Shown: piece by piece, positions 1 to 8,631 of the stretch
Position numbering within the stretch: the stretch's first letter is position 1
How the letters are laid out: every line of letters begins with the position of its first letter
Assembly (NCBI GenBank): GCA_910579995.1
Contig: CAJTWH010000004.1
Location: forward strand, 62,001-126,000
DNA length: 64,000 nt
Direction of reading: 5' to 3'
Source: an uncultured Muribaculaceae bacterium
Lineage (GTDB): Bacteria > Bacteroidota > Bacteroidia > Bacteroidales > Muribaculaceae
Notes under the pieces: model-generated
Told to the model about the DNA's origin: nothing
The model's database searches: none
The model's input: the letters and a program-made list of their open reading frames with translations, nothing else
Program-made: the position numbers and the translations under genes

Positions 1-1937
1 AGCGTCACACCGGGATAGAAGAACGAGTTGTTGCCTTGCGGAAGAGTCGACGACCAGTCGTTGCGGGCTGTCACATCAAGATACACCCAGTCATCCCAGC
101 CGAGCATTACATCGCCGAAGAGACCTACGAGGCGGCGTTTCAGCTGATATTCACTCAACACCGAGCGCGAGGCGCCGTTGGAGAGCATCCAGAAGTCGGT
201 ATAGATGGCGAGGTTGTCGGTCTGACCCTGCATGTAGTTGTAGCCGCGTTCGTTGAGATTGAGGCCTACGGTCACGCCGAGGTCGAAGCGGTTGTCGAAG
301 AACTTGCGCTGATAGTTGGCAAGGAAATCATGGTTGAGCTCATACTGGCGGCGGTATTGCGCGTAGACGCTGCCCGCCTGATTCATGTTCGACGGTGCAT
401 AGCCATAGTCTTCATTGATAAGGGCGTCGTCGAGGGCAATCTCGGGTGTGCCTACCTTGAGGTCGTAGTCGGAGTAGTCGAAGCCGAAGCGGTAGGTGAG
501 CGTGAGGCCGCTGACGGGGAAGAGGTCAAGCTGCATTTTGCCGAATGTCTGCTTGCCCTGAAGCTCATTGTAGTTGTTGGCGATAGCCCAGTAGGGGTTT
601 GTGATACCGTAGGGGGTGAAGTAAGCCTCGGGAGTGTTGAATGGGCTCGAGAGGTCTTTCATGTCTACGATAGATACATCGCGGGGCATTTCCATGATAC
701 CGTCGATGGCGAAAGCGCCTTGGTCGGAAGCGACGGTCTTTGTCTTCCAGCTTGCGAAGTTCATGTTGGCCGAGAGCTTGATCCATTTCTCGGGCTGATA
801 GCTGGCGCGGGCGGCCACGGTGTTGCGGCGGTAGCTGTCGGCGTCGGTAGGCATGATACCGTTGTTGTCGGTATAAGTATATGAGGCGTAGAAAGTCATG
901 CGCTCATCTTTGCTCACACCGCTGACAGCGACATTATGGTTCTGCGCGAAGCCTGTGTCGAAGAAGTCGCGCACGTTGTTCTTTTTGGCGTCGTAGGTGT
1001 GGATGAGCTGCGAGTTGTTCCATATCGGGCCATATACCTGCGTGCTGCCGTCGAGCGCCGGGCCCCATGAGCCGTTTTCGATAAATGTCTGGCCGCCTTG
1101 CCATCCTTGTCCCCATTTGTTCTGCATTTCGGGCAGGAAGCTCACCTGATTCCATTCGAGGCCGCCGCTGTAGGTGACGCTGTAGAGCTTGCCGCCGTTG
1201 CGGGCGCCGGATTTGGTGGTGATTATGATCACGCCGTTGCTTGCGCGGCTGCCATAGAGTGCCGTCGCGGCAGCGCCTTTGAGCACCGTGAGAGAGGCGA
1301 TGTCGTCGGGAGCGATGTTGCTCACACCGCCGGCGGCAACATCGTGGCCCTGAATACCGCGCGATGACGACTCGAGAGGCACACCGTCGACTACATAGAG
1401 AGGCTGGTTGGAGCCGTTGATAGAGCCGAGGCCGCGGATGGTGACATTGTTGGCTGCGCCGGGGTCAGACGAAGTAGTCTGAATCTGCAGGCCGGCCACT
1501 TTGCCCTGAAGAGCCTGCATTACATTGGTAGAGCGTGCTTTCTCAATCTCGGCAGCGCCAACCTGAGTGGCGGCGAAGCCGAGGCTTTTCTCGCTGCGGG
1601 TAATGCCGAGGGCGGTTACTACAACCTCGTCGAGCACCTCGGAGCTGAGCCCCAACACGATTTTTATCTCGCCCTTGGTGATATTGACCTCCTGACCGGT
1701 CATACCTACATACGACACCGTGAGAGTCTTGGCACTTGCTGGAACATTTGCGATCAAGAATTTACCGTCGATATCCGTAACGGTAGCGAGCTGCGTCCCT
1801 GTCACTTTCACAGAGGCGCCGACAATAGGTTCGTTGTCTTCGCCCGACATGACGATACCATGGATGGACTGCGTCTGGCTCCACGCCCCGACAGCCATCC
1901 CAAGGATCATCACGAGTAGCAGTAATAGCTTTTTCAT
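1..1937 (-). CDS. SusC/RagA-family TonB-dependent receptor, 5' part
   Basis: Outer-membrane TonB-dependent receptor; this family imports glycans or other large nutrients together with a SusD-type lipoprotein. Reading leftwards from the ATG at 1937, the frame stays open for 645 codons to the window edge, so the C-terminal barrel and any SusD partner lie outside. It starts with a signal peptide (MKKLLLLLVMILGMAVGAWS). A carboxypeptidase-regulatory-like domain follows (IVGASVKV, then VTDIDGKF, about residues 25-95), then the family hallmark LDEVVVTALGI and a plug domain with VTIRGLGSINGSNQPLYVVD and SRASNGVIIITTKSG. Substrate cannot be told. The family call is very sure. Confidence 0.96.
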   Translation of the reverse strand, partial: MKKLLLLLVMILGMAVGAWSQTQSIHGIVMSGEDNEPIVGASVKVTGTQLATVTDIDGKFLIANVPASAKTLTVSYVGMTGQEVNITKGEIKIVLGLSSEVLDEVVVTALGITRSEKSLGFAATQVGAAEIEKARSTNVMQALQGKVAGLQIQTTSSDPGAANNVTIRGLGSINGSNQPLYVVDGVPLESSSRGIQGHDVAAGGVSNIAPDDIASLTVLKGAAATALYGSRASNGVIIITTKSGARNGGKLYSVTYSGGLEWNQVSFLPEMQNKWGQGWQGGQTFIENGSWGPALDGSTQVYGPIWNNSQLIHTYDAKKNNVRDFFDTGFAQNHNVAVSGVSKDERMTFYASYTYTDNNGIMPTDADSYRRNTVAARASYQPEKWIKLSANMNFASWKTKTVASDQGAFAIDGIMEMPRDVSIVDMKDLSSPFNTPEAYFTPYGITNPYWAIANNYNELQGKQTFGKMQLDLFPVSGLTLTYRFGFDYSDYDLKVGTPEIALDDALINEDYGYAPSNMNQAGSVYAQYRRQYELNHDFLANYQRKFFDNRFDLGVTVGLNLNERGYNYMQGQTDNLAIYTDFWMLSNGASRSVLSEYQLKRRLVGLFGDVMLGWDDWVYLDVTARNDWSSTLPQGNNSFFYPGVT

Positions 1938-2278
1938 ACTCTGGAATTAATTAGACTTATTTTAACTGTTTTCTTTCGCTGTTAGTTAATATTGTTGAAA
2001 CGATATACGATTGCTGGCGCAAACCTAAATCCGGAATAATGTGATTTTGATACTTTAATATAGCCTTTATGTGGCAAAAGTTTCTTTTTATTAGTTTTTA
2101 TTAGACTTTTGATATTGATTGACGCCGCAAAGTTAACATCTGCAAAGCATATATTTACATTTTATTTAGTTAATATACGTTAACATACTGTTAATTTTTA
2201 TTTACCTCTTCTTTCTGAACAATTCGTATACCTCAGGCGTCATATACATATAAATCAAATTTAAACTGCTACATCATT
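1938..2278. other. Divergent intergenic region, AT-rich
   Basis: This 341-base gap between two divergently read genes is much richer in A and T than its surroundings, with many TTAATA and TTTATT runs. It must carry the promoters of both neighbours. Apart from the minus-strand TAnnTTTG matches I see no gene, repeat or clear hairpin in it. Confidence 0.6.
2128..2135 (-). promoter_or_regulatory. Candidate -7 element for the SusC-like gene
   Basis: On the minus strand this reads TAACTTTG, an exact match to the Bacteroidetes -7 consensus TAnnTTTG. It would give a leader of roughly 185 bases. A convincing -33 TTTG at the right distance is not visible. A second match, TAGGTTTG at 2020-2027, lies closer to the start codon, so the choice is uncertain. 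Confidence 0.35.
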
Positions 2279-3727
2279 ATGCTAAACCTTCCAACCATGC
2301 TATTGTCGGTGCTCTCACCATCGGTCGACGACATACGTCACTTCATCGGCGACAACAACGGCGCTTCCTACGCCATCGCCGAGCAAATAATGAAGGTCGT
2401 AGACTGGATTCTGGGCATCTTCGGCCTTGAGCACAATCAGAACATCGTCACTTTTCTCTATGCCGCGGTCGTATTCGGCGTGGCTCTCATCGTAGGCTGG
2501 ATCACCCAGTGGATCGTGCTGCACATCGTCCGCATGATAGCCAAGCATTGGAGCGGTGATATCTACGACACCCTCAAGGATGTACGCTTCTTCCACAAGA
2601 TATGCCGCATAATACCCGGCCTCGTATTTCTGATTCTTATCGAATTCACACTCTCCAACCACACCGCCCTGTCGAGCATACTCACCAAAATCACCCTCAT
2701 CTACGTCACCTTCATCACCGCCATGGCCTTCTCGGCCCTTATCATGGCGATATGGAAGCAGGTAGACAAGCGGGCCAACAAGCGCAAACTTCCGCTCAAC
2801 GGTCTCGCACAGCTCGCCAAAGGATTGCTGTGGATTGTATGCGCGATCATCATCATCTGCATACTCATCGACCAGTCGCCGGCCAAACTGCTTGCCGGCC
2901 TCGGCGCTTTCGCAGCAGTGCTGATGTTGGTGTTCAAAGACAGCATTTTAGGCATTGTAGCCGGAGTGCAGCTCTCGGAGAATGATTCGTTGCACGTGGG
3001 CGACTGGATCGCAGTGCCCGGCACCAATGCCAACGGCACTGTCACCGAAGTCGGACTCACCGCCGTAAAAGTTGTCAACTGGGACAAGACCACCACTACC
3101 CTGCCCCCCTACAGCCTCATAAGCGGAGGATTCACAAACTACCGCAGCATGCAGGTGAGCGACACCCGCCGTATATGCCGCTCTTATATGATCGACGCCG
3201 ACAGCGTACTGCCCGCCACTCCCGAAATGATTGAGAACGTGCGCAAGCTTCCTTTCATGGACGAGTGGATAACAAAGAAACAGGCACAGGCCGCAGCCGG
3301 AAAATCGGCCGACGTAGCCAACCCCGAAGGCCTCGCCGACGGCACGCTCGACACCAACCTCGGCCTCTTCCGCGCCTACTTCAAGATGTGGCTCGACAAC
3401 AGCCAATATATCAGCCACGACAGCGACTGCTTCGTAAGCACCTTGGCACAGACCCCCACCGGTATTCCATTCCAAGTATATTGCTTCACCGCAACCTCGA
3501 AGTGGTTCCCCTATGAAGGAATCCAAGACCTCGTATTCGAGCACCTCGCCGCCATGTTGGCCTCATTCGGGCTCTATGCCTTCGAGAATCCCTCGGGCCG
3601 CGACACCATCATCGACGGCTACCTCAGCCCGGGCAAGAATCTCGACAACATATTCGGCGTACCCTACCCCTTCTTCAAGACGCCGCAAACGCCCGACACT
3701 CCCACTTCGGCCACGCCCAAAGCATGA
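2279..3727 (+). CDS. Mechanosensitive ion channel, MscS family (YbdG-like)
   Basis: Predicted inner-membrane channel that opens under membrane tension and protects against osmotic downshock. The 482 residues include several hydrophobic segments (about 45-75, 105-160, 175-225). The MscS core follows: a pore-lining helix rich in Gly and Ala (LLAGLGAFAAVLMLVFKDSI) and the beta domain with DSLHVGDWIAVPGTNANGTV and VVNWDKTTTTLPPYSLI. Length and the WDKTTTTLP signature resemble YbdG-type channels more than the 286-residue E. coli MscS. The C-terminal soluble domain ends in a Pro/Thr-rich tail. It stands alone, divergent from the SusC-like gene and closed by a hairpin terminator. Confidence 0.92.
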   Translation: MLNLPTMLLSVLSPSVDDIRHFIGDNNGASYAIAEQIMKVVDWILGIFGLEHNQNIVTFLYAAVVFGVALIVGWITQWIVLHIVRMIAKHWSGDIYDTLKDVRFFHKICRIIPGLVFLILIEFTLSNHTALSSILTKITLIYVTFITAMAFSALIMAIWKQVDKRANKRKLPLNGLAQLAKGLLWIVCAIIIICILIDQSPAKLLAGLGAFAAVLMLVFKDSILGIVAGVQLSENDSLHVGDWIAVPGTNANGTVTEVGLTAVKVVNWDKTTTTLPPYSLISGGFTNYRSMQVSDTRRICRSYMIDADSVLPATPEMIENVRKLPFMDEWITKKQAQAAAGKSADVANPEGLADGTLDTNLGLFRAYFKMWLDNSQYISHDSDCFVSTLAQTPTGIPFQVYCFTATSKWFPYEGIQDLVFEHLAAMLASFGLYAFENPSGRDTIIDGYLSPGKNLDNIFGVPYPFFKTPQTPDTPTSATPKA

Positions 3728-3736
3728 TAAAACACC

Positions 3737-3780
3737 TCGCCTCCGAAATGCCCATGATGACATTCCGGAGGCGATATTTT
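3737..3780 (+). terminator. Hairpin terminator after the MscS-family gene
   Basis: Arms 3737-3750 (TCGCCTCCGAAATG) and 3761-3774 (CATTCCGGAGGCGA) pair over 14 positions with one mismatch around a 10-base loop. A T-rich run (TATTTTATAAAAAA) follows. It begins ten bases after the stop codon, as a rho-independent terminator would. Confidence 0.75.
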
Positions 3781-3793
3781 ATAAAAAATACAT

Positions 3794-3850
3794 TTTTCGA
3801 GCATTCGCGCAGGCGTCAAACCCACATTTTCGAGCTTTCACGCACAAAAT
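3794..3850. repeat. 57-bp direct repeat, left copy flanking the ATPase gene
   Basis: Identical over 57 bases to 5254-5310. Internally it is about one and a half copies of a ~33-base unit that begins TTTTCGAGC. Together with the right copy it brackets the ATPase gene exactly, with its end three bases from that gene's stop codon. Confidence 0.9.
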
Positions 3851-3853
3851 CGG

Positions 3854-5206
3854 CTATAACAAGCCGGCCATATACAAGGGCAGGTATGTTATATCATCTT
3901 CAATTTCCAGATCACCGGTGTGCAACACGTATGAGTGATCAAGATAAGAGCCAAACTTCTTTTTAAACTTCTCCAACGACGCCAGTCGATAGCGGCTTGT
4001 CGACTTAACCTCGATCGCCGATATATTATGACGGCTTGTAACCATTTTCTTACGGATAAGAAAATCTATCTCCATTCGGTCATCGGCATTCTCTTTTGAT
4101 GAGCAACTGTAAAAATACAACGGATGTCCTGCCGTACATAATAGCTGGGCCACAAGATTTTCTATCAACATTCCTTTGTTGAATTCAAGTTTTCCACGCA
4201 ATATTTTCTCATAAACACCACCGGCTTCCAGATCGCCTGCGCCAAAGGCCATCGACACAAGCAAGCCGGTATCGCCCATATAGAGCTTTACTTTAGCGTC
4301 ATTACAGTTGAGCGCCAACCCCACAGAAGGCTCTGTCGTTGCATAGCAGAAATTGACTACACGGCTTTCATCCAACCAGAACATCGACTCAGTGTAGTCC
4401 TTCATGCGGCTTCCTTTCTTGATCATCACCGGACGGAATTTTTTCTCATGCTGCTGCAACAAGCCGGGGATATTATCGAAAATCCGAGTGACAAGAGGTG
4501 CTGATTTTCCTGCATATTTGCTGATATCATTCCTATAAAGCGCAAGGATATTGCGCTTTATGGCGTCAACATCTCTGAAATCTTTACGCTCTACATAGCT
4601 TTCTACAGCCTGCGGCATGCCTCCGACCAACAGATATGTCCTCAAGCATTCCATCATCTTCCGATGGAGCGCCTGCCCGAGAGGCTTCATTTTTTCAAAT
4701 TGCTCCCTCACATAGTCAAAGAGCATATCATTGCCCGTAGCCCACGAGAATTCCTCAAGGTCCATTGGGTACATATTGATACGCACCTCCTCACTGGGAA
4801 TTACTATAGCCTTAACATTGTGGTTTATACTCACAAGCGACCCTGTCTCGATATAATCATAGCGACCGTCTTTCACAAGATACTTGATGGCAGCTCTTGC
4901 CTTGGGATACATCTGCACCTCGTCGAAAATTATCACAGACTCCCTTTCATAGAGTCTGACTCCTGTGAAAATGCTCAGACGCATGAAGAATGTATCAAGA
5001 TCGGTAAGATACTTTTCAAATAACTCCGTTATGCTCTCTTCAACATTATTGAAGTCTATGATGATATATGATTTATACTCATTACGGGCAAATTCTTCAA
5101 CAATCCAGCTTTTCCCTATTCGGCGCGCACCATCAACCAAAAGAGCAGCACGACCGTTCCACTGATCCCGCCAGGCCTTTATCTTACTGTAAATCTTTCG
5201 TTTCAT
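3854..5206 (-). CDS. AAA ATPase with C-terminal DUF4143 domain
   Basis: Member of the large ATPase family (AAA_14 plus DUF4143) that is expanded in Bacteroidales; its cellular role is not established. The ATG at 5206 is chosen because the upstream extension lies inside the repeat. The 450 residues contain a Walker A-like motif DGARRIGKSW (residues 25-34) and Walker B VIIFDEVQM near residue 93. DLEEFSWA follows, and the C-terminal region ends in a nuclease-like MEIDFLIRKK...AIEVKSTSRY motif (Asp and Glu-x-Lys), typical of DUF4143. The gene is clearly more AT-rich than its neighbours and lies between perfect 57-bp direct repeats, which suggests acquisition as a unit. No transposase is present. 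Confidence 0.88.
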   Translation of the reverse strand: MKRKIYSKIKAWRDQWNGRAALLVDGARRIGKSWIVEEFARNEYKSYIIIDFNNVEESITELFEKYLTDLDTFFMRLSIFTGVRLYERESVIIFDEVQMYPKARAAIKYLVKDGRYDYIETGSLVSINHNVKAIVIPSEEVRINMYPMDLEEFSWATGNDMLFDYVREQFEKMKPLGQALHRKMMECLRTYLLVGGMPQAVESYVERKDFRDVDAIKRNILALYRNDISKYAGKSAPLVTRIFDNIPGLLQQHEKKFRPVMIKKGSRMKDYTESMFWLDESRVVNFCYATTEPSVGLALNCNDAKVKLYMGDTGLLVSMAFGAGDLEAGGVYEKILRGKLEFNKGMLIENLVAQLLCTAGHPLYFYSCSSKENADDRMEIDFLIRKKMVTSRHNISAIEVKSTSRYRLASLEKFKKKFGSYLDHSYVLHTGDLEIEDDITYLPLYMAGLL

Positions 5207-5220
5207 AACCTGTTTTACAT

Positions 5221-5310
5221 TTTTCGAGCATTCGCCGGAGCGCAAAACCCACATTTTCGAGCATTCGCGCAGGCGTCAAACCCACATTTTCGAGCTTTCA
5301 CGCACAAAAT
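5221..5310. repeat. 33-bp tandem repeat array, right copy flanking the ATPase gene
   Basis: Three units: 5221-5253 (degenerate), 5254-5286 and the shortened 5287-5310. The last two are identical to 3794-3850 on the other side of the ATPase gene. The first unit carries the same five-T border (ACATTTTTCGAG) as the left array, so the two arrays look like longer and shorter alleles of one repeat. Confidence 0.9.
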
Positions 5311-5442
5311 TAAGCTTTCCGGGCCATATTTCCAAATCAGTTTTGCGGGCGAAATGAAATTTAATTGCAGAAAAATTTCGCCAATTCAGATTTATTTACT
5401 AATTTTGCACCGTTTTCAATAAGGTAACCAAATTTTTTAGGT

Positions 5443-5541
5443 ATGTCTAATTTAATCAAGAAGGCAGTAAAGCTGTACGTCTCAGCCAGCTACTGCATGG
5501 CTCGCGCCGAGGTATATCTCTCGGAAGCACAAGGTAAGTAA
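5443..5541 (+). CDS. 32-residue ORF of unknown function
   Basis: A short frame starting ATG TCT AAT and ending TAA encodes a mildly basic peptide beginning MSNLIKKAVKLYVSASYCMA with an amphipathic look and one Cys. A -7 element TAATTTTG sits at 5400-5407, about 36 bases upstream, which supports transcription. I recognise no family. It could be a real small protein or a leader peptide in front of the aromatic-pathway gene; however, it lacks Phe and Trp and has few Tyr, so classical aromatic attenuation is not supported. Confidence 0.35.
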   Translation: MSNLIKKAVKLYVSASYCMARAEVYLSEAQGK

Positions 5542-5605
5542 TCACGAGCCAACATTCATCCGCTACGTTCCTTTACCAAGGAGCGTATTTTTTATTTTTA
5601 AGGGT

Positions 5606-5636
5606 TTTGTCTTTCCGATTTTTTGCCGTAATTTTA
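5606..5636 (+). promoter_or_regulatory. Promoter directly in front of the DAHP synthase gene
   Basis: TTTG at 5606-5609, a spacer of 19 bases and TAATTTTA at 5629-5636 (seven of eight positions of TAnnTTTG). The ATG follows only four bases later, so the transcript would be leaderless or nearly so. Confidence 0.5.
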
Positions 5637-5640
5637 CACT

Positions 5641-6702
5641 ATGATTGAATTGCAGCCCATACATTTCGAAGGTATCGACCGGCGTCCGCTTGTGATAGCC
5701 GGCCCGTGCAGCGCCGAAACCGAGGAGCAGACCCTCGACACCGCCCGGCAGCTCGCCGCCGACGGCATACGCATTTTCCGCGCCGGTATCTGGAAACCGC
5801 GCACCAAACCCGGAGGCTTCGAGGGTGTGGGTACTCCGGGCTTCAAATGGCTCGCCAGAGTCAAGGAAGAGACCGGCATGCTCATTGCCACGGAAGTGGC
5901 CAACAGCCGCCATGTAGCCGAGGCTCTCGACGCCGGCATTGACATTTTATGGACGGGTACGCGCACGACAGCCAACCCTTTCGCAATGCAGGAAATCGCC
6001 GACACCCTCGCCGATTATGGCCGCGACATTCCTGTATTGGTGAAAAACCCCGTAAGCCCCGACCTTGACCTGTGGATAGGTGCCCTTGAGCGGCTCTATA
6101 ATGCCGGGGTACGTCAGCTCGGCGCCATCCACCGAGGATTCAGCGCCTACGGCAAGCACATCTACCGCAACCAGCCTCAATGGCACATACCCATCGAGCT
6201 GCGCCGACGCTTCCCCGACATGACCCTTATCTGCGACCCAAGCCACATAGGCGGCAAGCGCGAGTTGATAGCGCCTCTTTCGCAGCAGGCGCTCGACATG
6301 GGTTTCGACGGATTGATAATAGAAAGTCATTGCTGCCCCGACTGCGCTTGGAGCGACATGCAGCAGCAGATCACTCCGGCGCAGCTCAAGGATTTGCTTG
6401 ACTCGCTCGTCATACGCGACACCACCGTATCGACAGAAAGCCTCGACATGCTGCGCCGCGAGATCGACGAGCTCGACAACGAACTTCTCGAGATTCTCAA
6501 CAAGCGCATGGCCATATCGCGCCGCATAGGCCAATATAAGAAAGAGCACAGCATGAAAGTGGTGCAGATAGGCCGTCACGACCAAATGATGACCCGACGC
6601 ATGGCCGCCGCCAAAGAAATGGGCATGTCGCCCGACTTCATGCGCACCATAATGTCGGTGATCCACGAAGAATCCGTCCGCCAGCAGATTGACCTCGAGT
6701 AA
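5641..6702 (+). CDS. Bifunctional DAHP synthase / chorismate mutase
   Basis: Catalyses the first step of the shikimate pathway (phosphoenolpyruvate plus erythrose 4-phosphate to DAHP) and, through its C-terminal domain, the rearrangement of chorismate to prephenate. Residues about 1-255 are a class I DAHP synthase barrel with VIAGPCSAET, FRAGIWKPRTKPGGFEG, LVKNPVSPD and CDPSHIGGKRE. Residues about 270-350 are an AroQ-type chorismate mutase (LRREIDELDNELLEILNKRM, then RRIGQYKKEH). The total of 353 residues matches the fused Bacteroidetes enzyme. It stands alone here, without the other phenylalanine/tyrosine genes, behind its own promoter. The fusion suggests feedback control by channelling or by chorismate-pathway products; that is inference. 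Confidence 0.96.
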   Translation: MIELQPIHFEGIDRRPLVIAGPCSAETEEQTLDTARQLAADGIRIFRAGIWKPRTKPGGFEGVGTPGFKWLARVKEETGMLIATEVANSRHVAEALDAGIDILWTGTRTTANPFAMQEIADTLADYGRDIPVLVKNPVSPDLDLWIGALERLYNAGVRQLGAIHRGFSAYGKHIYRNQPQWHIPIELRRRFPDMTLICDPSHIGGKRELIAPLSQQALDMGFDGLIIESHCCPDCAWSDMQQQITPAQLKDLLDSLVIRDTTVSTESLDMLRREIDELDNELLEILNKRMAISRRIGQYKKEHSMKVVQIGRHDQMMTRRMAAAKEMGMSPDFMRTIMSVIHEESVRQQIDLE

Positions 6703-6703
6703 G

Positions 6704-6757
6704 GGGTGGTGGTGTGTGGTTGGTGGGCTGTGGGCAGCGAGTTAGCAATCTAACATC
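6704..6757 (+). repeat. G/T-rich intergenic repeat (GGTTGGTGG family)
   Basis: The tract GGGGTGGTGGTGTGTGG then TTGGTGGGCTGTGGGCAG ends in GCGAGTTAGC. A near copy lies at 14941-14980, and pyrimidine-strand versions occur near 18001, 39768 and 47810. All are intergenic. Four GG runs with short spacers could form a G-quadruplex on this strand. Confidence 0.6.
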
Positions 6758-6865
6758 CCTTCTCGCCGGCCTTGCCTGCTTTCGTCGATGGCGCGGGTGC
6801 AGACCGCGTTGTGCGTGTGCGCGCTGCCTACCGATAATGATAATGCTCATTTAGAAAATTTTTCG

Positions 6866-6873
6866 TAACTTTG
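6866..6873 (+). promoter_or_regulatory. -7 element of the sigma-54 activator operon
   Basis: TAACTTTG is an exact TAnnTTTG match nine bases before the ATG, again implying a very short leader. No good -33 TTTG is seen at 19-21 bases upstream. Confidence 0.45.
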
Positions 6874-6881
6874 TATTTGCT

Positions 6882-8117
6882 ATGCAGTCAAAATCAACAA
6901 CGCCCCCGACCCCTCAGGTGCTACAGGCCAAACAGCGCTTCGGCATCATAGGCAACGCTCCGGCTCTCACAGCAGCCGTAGAGCGTGCTATCCGCGTGGC
7001 CCCCATTGATTTATCGGTGCTTGTCACCGGCGAGAGCGGCGCGGGCAAAGAGTTTTTCCCGCAGATAATCCACTCTTTCAGCGCCCGCAAGCATGCCAAA
7101 TACATCGCCGTAAACTGCGGCGCAATCCCCGAGGGCACCATCGACTCGGAGCTTTTCGGACACGAGAAAGGCGCTTTCACCGGTGCCGTGGATTCGCGTA
7201 AAGGATATTTCGAGGAGGCCGACGGCGGCACCATCTTTCTCGACGAGGTAGCCGAGCTGCCCCTCACCACGCAGGCTCGCCTGCTGCGAGTGCTCGAGAG
7301 CGGCGAGTTTCTCAAAGTAGGCTCGTCTACGGTGCAGCGCACAAGCGTGCGTATCGTGGCGGCAACGAATGTCGACCTGCAGGCAGCCGTAGCCCAAGGC
7401 AAATTCCGCGAGGACCTCTACTACCGCCTCTCCACTGTGCAGATACACATACCGCCCCTGCGCGACCGCGGCGTAGACATACGCCTGCTCAGCCGCAAAT
7501 TCAGCTCCGACTTCGCCGAGCGCTACCGCATGCCCCAGATATCTTTCTCATCCGAGGCCGACGATGTAATGCGCCATTACCGCTGGCCCGGCAACGTGCG
7601 TCAGCTCAAAAACGTCGTAGAGCAGCTGTCGCTCTTCGAGGCCGGCAATGAGATAACACCGCAGACACTCGAGCAATATCTCCCCTCGATATCAGGCACA
7701 TATATGCCCACGGTAGGCGTAGACACCCACTCCTACGCCCGCGAGCGCGAAATGCTCTTCGGCATGATATTCAACCTGCAAAGCCGCCTCGACGAGCTGC
7801 AGAGCCGCCTTGACAAGACCGCGGTGCACTTGCCCAAGAGCGCCCTTATCGAGCCCACGACAGAACCGGCGCAGGAATCTTTCCCCACCTCGCTGGTAGT
7901 GCACCGCCCCTCGGCCGACACATCGGCAGCTCCCGCTTGCTCGGATGTGGCATACTCGGAAGTTGTGGATGAGCCCGCCACCCTTGAGGAAAACGAACGC
8001 GAGACTATCCGCCGCGCCCTCCTGCGAAACGACGGCCGACGCAAAGCTGCCGCCGACGAGCTCCAAATCTCGGAGCGAACCCTCTACCGCAAAATCAAAG
8101 AATATGGTCTGGAATAA
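6882..8117 (+). CDS. Sigma-54-dependent transcriptional activator
   Basis: Activator that remodels sigma-54 RNA polymerase using ATP. The 411 residues start almost directly with the AAA+ domain: Walker A GESGAGKEFF (about residues 49-58), the sigma-54 contact motif GAFTGA, Walker B GGTIFLDEVAELP, and the arginine-finger region PPLRDRGVDI. A Fis-type helix-turn-helix closes it (RKAAADELQISERTLYRKIK). There is no N-terminal receiver, PAS or GAF domain, so the signal is unknown and activity may be set by abundance. It heads an overlapping operon with lptE, a TPR-like gene and secG, which suggests a link to envelope biogenesis. Confidence 0.93.
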   Translation: MQSKSTTPPTPQVLQAKQRFGIIGNAPALTAAVERAIRVAPIDLSVLVTGESGAGKEFFPQIIHSFSARKHAKYIAVNCGAIPEGTIDSELFGHEKGAFTGAVDSRKGYFEEADGGTIFLDEVAELPLTTQARLLRVLESGEFLKVGSSTVQRTSVRIVAATNVDLQAAVAQGKFREDLYYRLSTVQIHIPPLRDRGVDIRLLSRKFSSDFAERYRMPQISFSSEADDVMRHYRWPGNVRQLKNVVEQLSLFEAGNEITPQTLEQYLPSISGTYMPTVGVDTHSYAREREMLFGMIFNLQSRLDELQSRLDKTAVHLPKSALIEPTTEPAQESFPTSLVVHRPSADTSAAPACSDVAYSEVVDEPATLEENERETIRRALLRNDGRRKAAADELQISERTLYRKIKEYGLE

Positions 8118-8631
8118 AATAATCAGATATCAGGCTGCGATTGTCCTCGCCGTCATGGCGCTGGTGCCTCTGAGCTGCAAGATAAGCTTCAGCATGAACG
8201 GCTCGGCGCTCGATTATACCGTCTACCACACCGTGCATGTGTCGGACTTCCCGATCCGTGCCGCTCTGGTGTACCCTCCCCTGCAGCCGCTTTTCGAGAC
8301 AACGCTGCTCGACTACATCTCAAAGAATACCCGACTGCAGACCACCGACGGTGCCTCCGACCTCCAGCTCGAGGGCGAGATAACAGGCTACAACCTTACC
8401 CCGCAGGCAGTTACCGAAAACGCCTACGCCTCTATGACGCGCCTCACCATCACGGTGCGTGTGAAATACACCGACAACAAGGCCGAAGGCAAGGACATCG
8501 ACCAGACTTTCAGCGCCTATCGCGAATTCCCGGCCACAGAAATGCTCACCGATGTGCAAGACCAACTTTGCGAGGAAATATGCAAAGAGCTTGTTGAGCT
8601 TATCTTTAATGCAACATTAGGCGATTGGTAA
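8104..8631 (+). CDS. lptE: LPS-assembly lipoprotein LptE
   Basis: Predicted outer-membrane lipoprotein that plugs and supports the LptD translocon for lipopolysaccharide. The ATG at 8104 overlaps the upstream gene by 14 bases and yields 175 residues. The signal peptide ends in a lipobox (ALVPLSC, Cys25). The rest has the Bacteroidetes LptE pattern: SISFSMNGSALDYT-like start, a middle DLQLEGEITGYNLTPQAVTENAYASM stretch (given here only in part as EGEITGYNLTPQAV), and AYREFPATEMLTDVQDQLCE near the end. Position between a sigma-54 activator and secG matches other Bacteroidales. LptD is not in the window. Confidence 0.85.
   Translation: MVWNKIIRYQAAIVLAVMALVPLSCKISFSMNGSALDYTVYHTVHVSDFPIRAALVYPPLQPLFETTLLDYISKNTRLQTTDGASDLQLEGEITGYNLTPQAVTENAYASMTRLTITVRVKYTDNKAEGKDIDQTFSAYREFPATEMLTDVQDQLCEEICKELVELIFNATLGDW

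Noticed and set aside
36..884. 282-codon plus-strand frame at the window start
   Set aside because: It is antisense to the SusC-like receptor, whose signal peptide, plug and LDEVVVTALGI motif fix the coding strand.
3794..5310. Insertion sequence around the ATPase gene
   Set aside because: There are direct repeats but no transposase, no terminal inverted repeats and no obvious short target duplication.
5443..5541. Aromatic amino-acid attenuator peptide before the DAHP synthase
   Set aside because: The peptide has no run of Phe, Trp or Tyr codons and no terminator/antiterminator pair is visible after it.
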